NCBI GenBank assembly: GCA_037176905.1
Contig: JBBBWG010000992.1
Location: 6,290-31,525, forward strand
DNA from: Azolla pinnata
Taxonomy: Eukaryota > Streptophyta > Polypodiopsida > Salviniales > Salviniaceae
DNA length: 25,236 bases
Direction of reading: 5' to 3'
Below are positions 10,488 through 19,700 of this stretch, one piece after another. The notes below the pieces were generated by a model. The model had not been told where the DNA came from, did not search any database, and worked only from the letters and a program-made list of their open reading frames with translations. Each line of letters begins with the position of its first letter. The first letter of the stretch is position 1. The translations under genes were made by a program, and so were the position numbers.

Positions 10488-11134
10488 TGTGAAAAGAATT
10501 GAACACCGTTTTTCTCCTTCCATATGTGCTACCATGGCAGGAATTTGATTCTTGTTTCTCTCTGGTTCTTGAAGTATGCTGTCTTCGTTGCGTATACACT
10601 TGAATGGTTAGCTGACTTTTGACTTTTGGATTTATGAGGAATCATCTAGACAGATAGCTCAAATGGCCCTCTTGTTCAAGATGCATTATTAATGATCTGA
10701 TTGGAGTTAAGCCCATAATGAAATGCTCTAAGTAGCCAACAATTGTTGTAGGTCGGTCCAAGTTTTGTCATAATGTCTTTTGTATGATTGACTTGTAAAG
10801 GAAAAATGTGAAAAGAATTGAACACTGTTTTTCTCCTTCCATATGTGCTACCAAGAAACATGGCAGGAATTTGATTCTTGTTTCTCTCTGGTTCTTGAAG
10901 TATGCTGTCTTCGTTGCGTATACACTTGAATGGTTAGCTGACTTTTGACTTTTGGATTTATGAGGAATCATCTAGACAGATAGCTCAAATGGCCCTCTTG
11001 TTCAAGATGCATTATTAATGATCTGATTGGAGTTAAGCCCATAATGAAATGCTGTAAGTAGCCAACAATTGTTGTAGGTCGGTCCAAGTTTTGTCATAAT
11101 GTCTTTTGTATGATTGACTTGTAACGAAAAAATG
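10488..11134. repeat. ~320-bp near-identical tandem duplication
   Basis: Copy 1 (10488-10806) and copy 2 (10807 to about 11134) both begin TGTGAAAAGAATTGAACAC. They differ by a seven-base insertion in copy 2 after GTGCTACCA and by only a few substitutions over more than 300 bp, pointing to a recent duplication. Neither copy has an ORF of note. It lies between NOT3 and the RING gene and may include the distal NOT3 3' untranslated region. Confidence 0.95.
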
Positions 11135-11603
11135 TGCCGCTTTATGACCATAAATCAATGGGACACATTGGACATCAAATGCGGCAAATTTTAATATATT
11201 CCAGCCTAACAAAGCCATGCTTGTATGTGGTTGGAAACATTTTCTCAAGCCTTCCATTTTTAGAAATGAGTTCGCAGCGCTTCGGATGTTTGGATTACAG
11301 TTTTGTATGACAGTGTCGTGCGAGCGGGGCCCATCTCTTATTTGTGTTAATCAACAATCTTAGCTATCTACTCCACAACGAGATGATGGTAAAGAGTGCG
11401 AGTTAAGTGCAGACTGTAGAGATCAGATCGATCTAGGGCCGAGAGTTCGAGCTCGTGCATTCTCCGATCTCAGCTCCCGACGGCGAGCTTCCATCAGCTG
11501 TTTTGCGGATTCTGTTGCATTTAGTCAAGACGCGATGTTTACGGTTTTTTCTCCTTTATCTGCTTCTTCTTCTTCTTCTGCTTCTTCCGATCGATTTGAG
11601 CCC
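11135..11603 (+). other. Intergenic / RING gene upstream region
   Basis: Includes a short inverted repeat TGCCGC (11135-11140) with GCGGCA just upstream of 11190, otherwise unremarkable sequence that turns CT-rich from about 11550. It probably contains the RING promoter, but no TATA box is convincing. Confidence 0.4.
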
Positions 11604-11611
11604 TAGGGTTT
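11604..11611 (+). promoter_or_regulatory. Telo-box (inverse orientation) upstream of the RING gene
   Basis: TAGGGTTT is the reverse complement of the plant telo-box AAACCCTA, often found in leaders and proximal promoters and bound by TRB/AtPur-alpha type factors. Presence is seen; function is inference. Confidence 0.45.
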
Positions 11612-11631
11612 GGCCATGGAATGGACCAAGG

Positions 11632-11699
11632 CCTGGTCAAAGTCCTAGACCAAAAGTCTTGGTCAAGTCCTTGACCAAAAAGTCTTGGTCAAGTCCTTG
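11632..11699. promoter_or_regulatory. Three 26-bp repeats carrying W-box cores
   Basis: GGTCAA recurs at exactly 26-bp spacing (11635, 11661, 11687), and TTGACC lies at 11671, so four W-box cores (TTGACC either way) fall in 58 bp. Copies 2 and 3 share AGTCTTGGTCAAGTCCTTG (11655-11673 and 11681-11699). TTGGTCAAG and CTTGACCAA (11659-11667, 11670-11678) form a 9-bp inverted repeat with a two-base spacer. WRKY binding is predicted from the motif only. A ten-codon upstream ORF (11616-11648) runs into the first copy if the region is transcribed. Confidence 0.75.
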
Positions 11700-11841
11700 T
11701 TCACCGCAAGACTGAGAAAATCGCCCACTTCCTTCTTCCTTCTGCTTCTTCTTCTCAGAAGACCCATTTCCTGCTGCTTCTCCAGCTTCGCCGCAGAGTC
11801 TCCGATCGATCCCCCAGGAACGACGATTCCCCCGAGCTCCC

Positions 11842-13125
11842 ATGGCGGCTCCCTCAGGTCTGCAGCTCTACCACTGCTACCGATGCGATCGGCGCGTCCA
11901 GCTCCCGCCATCGCCAGGAGATCTGGCTTGCCCTAATTGCGGCGAAGGCTTCCTAGAGGAAGTGGTGGTTGCAGACGAGCGAGATCGGCTGCCCGTGCCT
12001 CTGGCGCTTCTCAACCCCACCATCGCTCGCCGGAGCGTTTCGGGCAGCCGGGAGCGGAGGCATGGTGGGGATGAGAGCACGGCATCGCAGCAGCGCAGCC
12101 GCCGCGCGGCGATGCTGGGCGGGCAGAACCGATCTGCAGGTCCGGCCTTGCTGGATCTGTTCTCCGCCGTCGTGCGGCAGATGGAGCAGAGCGATCCGCA
12201 GAGGGGCGCGGGAAATCCGTGGTTTCTGCTCGAGCACATGCCCAACAGGCTGCGAACGGGAGCAGGAGGAGGCGAGAACATGGAGGCTTTCATGCCGGGC
12301 CACATCGGCGACTATGTCATCGGGCCTGGGTTCGATCAGATCGTTCAGTACCTCTCCGAGAACGACCTGAATCGATACGGTGCTACCCCGGCCTCGAAGG
12401 CTTCGGTCGAGTCGATGCCGCGTGTTACGATCTCGGAGCAGGAGATGGGAGGCAGAGATGGTTCGGATGCTGCCCATTGTGCAGTCTGCAAGGATGCATT
12501 CGAGCTGGGCGGGCAAGCACGCAGGATGCCATGCTCTCACCTCTACCACGCGGATTGCATCCTGCCATGGCTTGCACAGCGCAATTCATGCCCTGTATGC
12601 CGCTACGAAATGCCCGCAGAGGAAGAAGATCGGCGCAACCCTAGCTATGAGCATCGTGGGCAAGAAGAAGAAGAGGAGCACTCCGGCTATGGCAATGAGG
12701 CCGCTTCTTCGCCCCATGCTGGTGCTTTCACTCCTTGGGCTGGGCTAGGAGCCCATGGAGGAGGGGGAAGCTGGACGGAGTCGCTGAATCAAGAGCACCA
12801 TGATGGGGAAGGGGGCATTCGTATGGTCGAAAGCATCGGAGGCGGAAGCTCGGGCTCGAACTTCCTTCTTCCCCCCCGCGGAGGAGGCGCTCGATTTCAC
12901 ATCAACAACCTCCCCTGGTTCCGCACTGCCATGGCGGCCTCCCAATCGGCTGCCTATGCTCAGGCTGGGAGCACCTCGGCGAGCCAGGCCAACAGCACCG
13001 AGACCGTCTCCAGTCGCCCCGCGGGCGAAGGCTCCTCGGATACCCCTGGCCAAACCTCCCGGCCCCGTGCCTCGCCTGATGATGATGATATCAGTCGATC
13101 GAGCAATGGTCGAAACACGGAATGA
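11842..13125 (+). CDS. RING-H2 E3 ubiquitin ligase with N-terminal zinc ribbon
   Basis: Predicted RING-type E3 that recruits an E2 to ubiquitinate protein substrates; soluble, no signal peptide or membrane segment. 427 aa in one exon. An N-terminal zinc ribbon has CxxC pairs at C12/C15 and C30/C33, as in plant RHC1A/RING1-like proteins. The RING-H2 finger spans 213-253 with ligands C213, C216, C231, H233, H236, C239, C250, C253; W243 sits where E2-contacting tryptophans occur. Acidic and Gly/Ser-rich tracts follow (265-427). I do not see the C-terminal DUF1117 block of RDUF1/2. The ATG has a favourable context (CCCATGGCG). The gene is intronless and much more GC-rich than its neighbours, which is common in this family but also fits an old retrocopy. 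Its last ten codons and stop belong to the downstream repeat array. Substrates are unknown. Confidence 0.92.
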   Translation: MAAPSGLQLYHCYRCDRRVQLPPSPGDLACPNCGEGFLEEVVVADERDRLPVPLALLNPTIARRSVSGSRERRHGGDESTASQQRSRRAAMLGGQNRSAGPALLDLFSAVVRQMEQSDPQRGAGNPWFLLEHMPNRLRTGAGGGENMEAFMPGHIGDYVIGPGFDQIVQYLSENDLNRYGATPASKASVESMPRVTISEQEMGGRDGSDAAHCAVCKDAFELGGQARRMPCSHLYHADCILPWLAQRNSCPVCRYEMPAEEEDRRNPSYEHRGQEEEEEHSGYGNEAASSPHAGAFTPWAGLGAHGGGGSWTESLNQEHHDGEGGIRMVESIGGGSSGSNFLLPPRGGGARFHINNLPWFRTAMAASQSAAYAQAGSTSASQANSTETVSSRPAGEGSSDTPGQTSRPRASPDDDDISRSSNGRNTE

Positions 13126-13150
13126 GAACGTATCCGGATTCCCCACTGTA

Positions 13151-13193
13151 GAAGAAGAAGAAGAAGAAGAAGAAGAAGAAGAAGAAGAAGAAG
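13151..13193. repeat. (GAA)n microsatellite
   Basis: Fourteen GAA units just after the RING stop codon, at the place where other array copies have AAAGAAGAAAAGCC, so it looks like an expansion within repeat copy 1. Confidence 0.95.
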
Positions 13194-13471
13194 GAAGCTG
13201 AGAAGCGAGAGTTTTTTCAGGTTTGTGATGATTATTATTGTTATTGCAAAAATAGCTGTGGTTTTATGGATGTCGGCGATCGAGCGATGGTTGTTACACG
13301 GCTCGATCCCCGCTGAAAAGGGTGGCCTAAAAGGGAGGGTTCAAAGTTTGTGATTGTCACGCCAAAGCAAGATCAAATTCTGTGGAGAAATGGGTGAAAC
13401 ATGCAATGAAGTTCTTGATCTCCACTGATGAAAGAAACAACAACGCTGAGAAGGGAGGAGAAAAAGAGAGA

Positions 13472-13474
<3 letters not shown>

Positions 13475-13503
<29 letters not shown>
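13475..13503. repeat. (TC)n microsatellite
   Basis: Twenty-nine bases of alternating T and C within array copy 3, again an expansion inside a repeat unit. Confidence 0.95.
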
Positions 13504-13505
<2 letters not shown>

Positions 13506-14007
13506 ATAGTATGTGCTCTCCTCTTTCAGATAAATAGGGTTAAAAAACCGTATCCTCAAGAAGGAAGGGGGATTATGAGGATATACTGGAAGGGGAAGGT
13601 ATTTTTATTATCATGCTGAAAAATGCTAAAACCTCAGGGTCAAGCAACGGTCAAAATATTGAATGAAGATCCGGATTCCCACTGATAAAGAAGAAAAGCC
13701 AAGGAGGGAGAAGATGGAAAGGGTATGTATGTCTTTATATGCCAGTGTGTGTGAGGATGTACTCATCTTCTTTCAGGAAGGGATGGGCATTGTTAGCCTA
13801 TCGTCAAACAGGGAAGCAAGTGCCTTTGTTAGTTTGTGGTTTTCGTGGTGAAAGCCACTGAAATTGGATATCGGAGATCATAGTAACAGGCAAAGCAGAA
13901 AATGAAGATCTGGATTTCCACTGGGAAAAAAGGAAAGCCGAAAAGGGAGGAGAAAGCAAAAAGCATATTGGCCAATGTGTGCAAGCATATACTGTCCCCT
14001 TTCAGGA

Positions 14008-14107
14008 NNNNNNNNNNNNNNNNNNNNNNNNNNNNNNNNNNNNNNNNNNNNNNNNNNNNNNNNNNNNNNNNNNNNNNNNNNNNNNNNNNNNNNNNNNNNN
14101 NNNNNNN
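14008..14107. other. Assembly gap (100 N)
   Basis: Exactly 100 N, the conventional placeholder for a gap of unknown size. It falls inside the tandem array just after a TTTCAGGA motif, so array length and copy number are uncertain. Confidence 0.98.
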
Positions 14108-14400
14108 AAGAATAGGGAAAAACACCATACCCTCAAAGAAAGGAATGGGGATTGCGAGCCAATACCCGAAGACTAATCTTTTTTTCTTCAGGTGTCTTTG
14201 CTAATTTGTGATTATCATGCCAGAAAGGGTTGAAATCTTATGGAATGTTGGTAATTAAGCAATGGTGGAATAAAGGTCTAAATCCCCACCGCAGAAAACG
14301 GCTTGGTCAAAGAGGAAATTTCTTTCCCAAATGTTGGGGTTGTTAGCTTGTGATTACCATGCCTAAGAAATCTGAAACCTTATCGTTTCTTAAAGCTCCG

Positions 14401-15684
14401 TAACTGGAAAGCACTCTCACTGGTCAAGAAGCTAGTTTGACGCTACAAATGCCCACAAGGGGTTTTTGCGAAGAAGCTATTTGAAGTTTTGCGCAAGCTA
14501 TATAATTAGATCAGAACAAAGGGAATGGGAAAGAAAAAAGGAGCTTGGAATTTGTGGTTTCTGGTGATCGATTAGGTAAGCCATCCTGGTCCTTTTCTTT
14601 TGCTTTACTATTTTTTTTTAGAAGAAAAAGCGCTTTGGAGTCGTCGATTCTTCAACGACAGATGGATGTGAGGCTTGCTTGTGATCAATCGGAAGCCGTG
14701 CTACTCCCATTTGGTCTATATTACTAAAAAGCTCTTCAATTTGGCAAAGGAGATTCGGGGCCTCGCAATCGATATATCAGCATTCCAAAATGATTGTGAG
14801 GTGGTCCACTGATTGAAGACATCGATGACACTGGTTATGGAAGAATGGAGAATCCTCGGCTGCTGATTCAGGAGCAAGGCGCCCCTGCCGTTCTCCATTT
14901 TTTTCTTCATATCCATGGCTTGCTGCAAAGCTTGAATGCTGAATCATATGCCGATCTACATATCCATGGCTTGCTGCAAAGCTTGAATGCTGAATCATAT
15001 GCCTTATCTACATATGTATACATCAACTCTAAATATCGTTTCGAGTGCTTTTCGATTTGGATGTTGGATTGCTGGCTCTTTGATGAAGCAAAACATGGTT
15101 AAGTATGTACTCATCAAGTCCCTGTACATACATACATACATATATAGAGACAAACACACATTACCTGAATCTTGTAGTGTGCATTATCTGGGCCATGCTA
15201 TTGTTGTTGATGCAAAAATAAAAGCTTGAAAACTCCTCCTTTCCATGTTCTAAATGCCTCGAAGAAGACAAGTTTCCATGTCTTGCATCTTCATCGAATC
15301 ATTGCTATCGTGGCCCTCTCCATGAAGACAAGAACATTTGCAGGAAAGCTAGAAACAGGGCATGAAACTGGCGGAGTACGGCGGTAGTAGAGGATCACAT
15401 ATTTTCCAGATCATGAATTTGGTTGGGGCTAGCAAAGAGGAAAGGAACGACGGAACAGATACAAAAAAAAGAAAGAGTTGGTTGGAAAGGGCAGGAGGGT
15501 ATCGATGCGTGTAGGGCTTGCGAGTTATTCGACAATAATAATTGAGGCTTGATGAAAATGTGATGAAAGGAGGCCCTTGATGATAAAAAGCAGAAGCATG
15601 GAGTATGTCTGGAAGCCAGTATTTTACTGTATTTTTTCTCCCCACTTTCTGGCTTTCCATATGCAATCGTCGAGTGGGAAAGAA
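14401..15684. other. Gene-poor intergenic region
   Basis: No credible coding exon on either strand. Contents are the 51-bp duplication at 14908-15003, a short CATA repeat near 15127-15142 and otherwise unremarkable sequence. Stretches around 14640-14810 give short open frames that might be decayed retroelement, but nothing is identifiable. Confidence 0.5.
14908..15003. repeat. 51-bp tandem duplication
   Basis: CATATCCATGGCTTGCTGCA starts both copies (14908 and 14959). They are identical for at least 45 bp through GAATCATATGCC and then diverge, indicating a recent duplication. Confidence 0.95.
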
Positions 15685-15945
15685 TGTTTTCGAAACGTGG
15701 GTTTGAAAAACAGAAGCGGAAGAAGCAGAAGCAGACGCGGAAGCAAAAGAAGAAGATTGGATCTGGTTCGTAGCGCGGAAAGAAGCCTGATACATACCTC
15801 TGCTACGTATTCACATGATGTGTTTTCGAAACGTGGGTTGGAAAACAGAAGCATAAGAAGCAGAAGCAGAAGCAGAAGATTGGATCCGGTTCATGGCGGG
15901 GAAAAAAGCCTGATACAGTGCTCTGTTATGTATGTACATGTAATA
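15685..15945. repeat. 136-bp tandem duplication with AGAAGC-rich core
   Basis: Both copies start TGTTTTCGAAACGTGGGTT (15685 and 15821), continue through an AGAAGC/AGAAGCAG-rich tract and a GATTGGATCxGGTTC block, and end in GAAxxAAGCCTGATACA. Copy 2 is shorter and carries scattered substitutions, so it is older than the 51-bp and 320-bp duplications. Confidence 0.9.
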
Positions 15946-16190
15946 TACATTGCAGACCATTGCAGACCATAGCAGGTACTCTGTTGATAGATGATGGAGC
16001 TGATGATAGTAGAGGAGCCGAGAACTGCGGCATGTTCCACGCGGAGATGCAAGCTTGACTTTTTTTTCTTCTTGTTTTTTTTGATGTTGTTGTTCTGGGA
16101 TGGGAATTGCTCGAGGTTCCTCCCAATCAATCTGTCACATGTCCGAATAACGTGTACATGAAACGCATGTACGAATACGCGAAGCAAATC

Positions 16191-16333
16191 TTGACTTGAC
16201 TTGACTTGACTTGACTCGACTCAGCTCGAATCGAATCGAATCGAATCGAATCTACTTGACTTGACTTGACTCGACTCGACTCGAATCGAATCGAATCGAA
16301 TCTACTTGACTTGACTTGACTCGACTCGACTCG
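16191..16333. repeat. Pentanucleotide higher-order repeat rich in TTGACT
   Basis: Three blocks of (TTGAC)n-(TCGAC)n-(TCGAA)n, the last two separated by exactly 50 bp (TCTACTTGAC at 16251 and 16301). The first block is longer and contains a TCAGC interruption; the third stops after TCGAC. TTGACT, a W-box-type core, occurs eleven times: 16191, 16196, 16201, 16206, 16211, 16256, 16261, 16266, 16306, 16311, 16316. The array lies about 415-560 bp upstream of the kinase start codon. Confidence 0.95.
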
Positions 16334-16401
16334 CTTACCCTGTATTATTGCCCCTTAAATCCTTGTGCTCCTACACGTATTCGTATGTGCATGCCCAGCC
16401 C

Positions 16402-16446
16402 TATCCATATCCGTATCCGTATCCGAGACCGTATCCGCATCCGTAT
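16402..16446. repeat. TATCCG hexanucleotide microsatellite
   Basis: About seven imperfect units of TATCCG (with TATCCA and CATCCG variants and one GAGACCG interruption) between the pentanucleotide array and the kinase leader. Confidence 0.85.
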
Positions 16447-16609
16447 ACATGTACGGTTTCTTCGTGGCTATGGAGCTCGGCAGACAGAGCCCTCCCCTGC
16501 ACCCACAAAAGCCTCTCCCGCTTCGCAGGCGATCCAGATCCTGATGCGCTGAATCTCTCTGCCCCGCCTGCATGAACCCTTCATTCTAATCCCGCCCATC
16601 AAGCTCTCC

Positions 16610-16653
16610 GGGTTAGGGTTCCCCGAAGAGGACTCCCGGAAACCCTAAACCCC
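16610..16653 (+). promoter_or_regulatory. Inverted pair of telo-boxes in the kinase leader/proximal promoter
   Basis: GGGTTAGGGTT (16610-16620) and AAACCCTAA (16640-16648) are oppositely oriented telomere-like motifs about 100-140 bp upstream of the ATG, followed by the CT-rich tract 16650-16715 typical of plant leaders. Telo-boxes are known in promoters of growth-related plant genes; function here is inference. Confidence 0.55.
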
Positions 16654-16747
16654 TCCCTCCATTTCTCCTCCTCCATCTCTTCCCTCCGTCTCTTCCCTCC
16701 CAGACTCTTGTCTGCTCTTTTGCACAAGGTTCATAACGGGGCGTCCG

Positions 16748-19700
16748 ATGGCCGCAGAGGTTCGTATCGGCGATGGCGAAACCTCCGGCAGGTCCCGTCG
16801 TTCTAGCTGGGACTATGCAGCTACTGCGCACAACCCCATCAAGAGAAAGGTCTGCGATGAGATCGTCAAAAGGCTCCGGGAATGGCGGCACGAAGCTGTG
16901 GATAGGCCCGGGTTCGAACAGAGCCTCCATGTGCATTTTCAGCATCTGCCTGTCAGGTATGCAATTTTGGAAGCTAATCGAGGGTTTCCAATTTGAACTT
17001 TTCAGCTGAATCCCTCATTCAATTTGAGCAAGAGGCCAGGGTTGTGCAGGCGGTATGGATGTAGACAACGGGTATGAAATGTGAGGGGTTGAGCTTTCGG
17101 ACACTAATTGCTCGGGGCTTATATGTCATGATTGTAAAACATTCATCTGGTTTGGTTTGCATGAGTTCCTATTTGCATCTTTCGGTATGAAACAATGACA
17201 AAATAAGCATATTTGTGCTTCTCCGCTCCTGTTTTTGTTTTGGCAAACAGAGCTCCATGAAATCAATATGTTTGATCGTTAAAGTTAATTTTTTGTCTTT
17301 ATCATGAGTAGGGTTTAGGCTTGTTGATGGTTGGTAATTGCCAGTATAACGGTTTTGGTAGTAATAGTTCCAGTGTTAGTCTTTCCTGTACTAAAATGAA
17401 GCCAGTTCTTATGAAAGGGTTATATGGTTGAGGATTTGATTCTTCCAACTAGTCTTTCCTTAATTTGTTTTCATATGAAAGCTCATATTGTACGACCATT
17501 ATATGGTAATTACAAAGTAGTCTCAGCAAATTGAAGTGGCTGATTATATTACGTTCTGATTTGGTGAGTTGATGACGATTTCATCTGATATGGGCCACGT
17601 CTACCTGTGAGAAATGGGGTTGATAGTGTTCGACATGTCCTCCAGTGAGAGATTCTATGGAGAACCGTTATTCATTCAGTTGATTGCATGAAGTCGTTTT
17701 ATATCAGACAATAGTTAGAGAAGGTTTAAGTTTGAATTCAGACGAAACTGTATATTATAAGTCAATTTCACATAATTCGAGGTGAAACATTTCATTTCTA
17801 CCTGATATGAACTTTCCCACTTATATAGCCTCTCGTTGTCGTGCGTGTTCAAGCCCTAGCTCCATGAATTTAAACACGCAAAACTATGAATATGCAAAAT
17901 AGCCCCATTAATGGCGAAGAATTTGTGGAGATTTGTGTCACCTTTCTCCCTCATCAATGCAATTTGTTTCTATTTAGGGGGTGTCATCTCTGGGTCACCT
18001 TTTATATTATTACAATTTATACACCGCTTGTTGGTTTCTAGTTATATTTTAGCTTTCTAGGAGTGTGGTCATGGAGCTTTATTAGGGGGGAAAAGAATGA
18101 TGAGATATATAGTATAGTCTGCAGTGAAAGTTATAATGAACATATGAGACATGCTGGAAGTGTCAGGCATGAGATGTGACCCTGCACAATTTAGAGAGAG
18201 CTAGTTGTGTTTGGTTGATGTTTTGTATTGATACAGGGCAGTATTGTTTTATGAGAAACATGGAACTCTCATTGCAGGTATGCTATGGATGTAAATCCAG
18301 AAAGAGCTGAAGATGTTTTGGAGCACAAGAGATTTCTTGAATTGGCTAGAACTAATAGAAGCGGATCTCCTATTATCCATGTTAGATCTATCCATGTAAG
18401 TATTTGGCTTGTCCACAGAAGTTCAAAACAGTATGATAATCATGTTCTTTGTTGATTAAAGGTCTTGATGTCTCGGACACTGCTTTCAATAGGGCTCTTT
18501 ACTTTTTATGCTCATTTTTAGATTCTCAATTAGAAAGTATGGCTTGATAAATAATTGTTAGATGAGCTGAGTAAGCTATCTAGAGTAGTTTCTTCTGTCT
18601 GAGGTGAAAATAGATGTGCGGATGCAACAGTTTCAGTGAATGTGCTTTGAACGTCTATTCCACCATTGTTGAATCTACTGTATGGGTGTACTAAATGTAG
18701 TTTGTTCGCAATGGATTGGATTCTACAACATCAAGTGTATCAGAGAGTCCATCGGGAAACGAAGATGATGTGGGTAGTGTGAATCAAAGGTGTAGCAAGC
18801 TTGGAGGAATTTCCTTATTTAGATTTATTGTTTTGCTTTTTGTGTACTTATTACTAATCTTGAATCTTCTTTTGTTTAGTGTGTCCGCTCCTCCTTCATT
18901 TACGTCGTTTCCAAGTTTAGAGGCTTTGGCAATAGAGATGATGAAAAATGATAAAAATAGGCTCGGCAATAGTAATGGTCAACATTCTGCTTTGTAAGCT
19001 TTGAAAGATGTGTTAGCAATTCTCAACTTGCATGCAAAATCTGCATCCATATCCGTCCTTCCAATGCCCATTATTTGCAATCCTTTTCTTTGTTGGATTT
19101 AAGGGATGATGTACCGATGCATGAAGTTACCTTTTCGACGGTGGATAAGCCAAAACTTCTTAGTAAGGTAAAATGTCACTGTTAAAAAAATGTCAAGTGC
19201 TGCGTATTGAACAATAAGATTCTTTTACTGCATCTTTCTGTAGTTGATCTAATCACAAGTTCCTCTGCATGTGCAGTTATCATCGGTGTTTTCAGAACTT
19301 GGACTCAACATCCGTGAAGCTCATGTATACTCAACAGATGATGGATATTCTTTAGATGTTTTTGTCGTTGATGGCTGGCCTACTGAGGTACTTGCATGAT
19401 TCATGGCAATCTTATATTTTTTTTCATAGTTATAGATGTCAAAAACTGTATTTATTTATGCAGGACACGAACGAATTACAACAACAATTGATCAATACAG
19501 TAGTGAATTCAGAGGTACACAGATAGATGGGCAGCCTTGTAAATGAAATTAGGATAATGCAGATATTTAATTTAGGTTTATCTTGAAATCCGTTGCATAA
19601 TTAAGTTTCAGTGCTAGGGTTCATTCAAGATCACAAATACAGAAGGTGACCACCGGAGGATAATTAATTAATTATCGATGCTTAATTTTAACATGGTATT

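Larger units (their letters stand above)
13093..14400. repeat. Degenerate ~170-260 bp tandem array starting at the RING stop codon
   Basis: A recurring anchor similar to GATCCGGATTCCCACTG occurs at 13132-13148, about 13305-13316, 13411-13428, 13668-13684, 13907-13923 and 14275-14293. Linked blocks recur in the same order: AAGCAATGGTC...GAATGA before the anchor, GAAAAGCC/GGGAGGAGAAA after it, a pyrimidine tract ending TTTCAG, then TTTGTGATTATCATGCC. Copy 1 includes RING codons from about 13093 and its TGA. Copies are diverged and partly truncated, and a gap interrupts the array. Confidence 0.8.

Noticed and set aside
11877..12644. Long overlapping ORFs on both strands across the RING gene
   Set aside because: Shadows of a GC-rich coding region; only the 11842 frame gives the zinc-ribbon and RING ligands.
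13093..14400. CRISPR-like array
   Set aside because: Units are long, diverged and lack uniform short repeats with unique spacers; this is eukaryotic DNA.
14640..14928. Possible retroelement RNase H-like fragment
   Set aside because: Short open frames only, needing frameshifts to suggest any similarity; not enough to call.
16610..16653. Interstitial telomere
   Set aside because: Only two short motifs in opposite orientation, best explained as promoter/leader telo-boxes.
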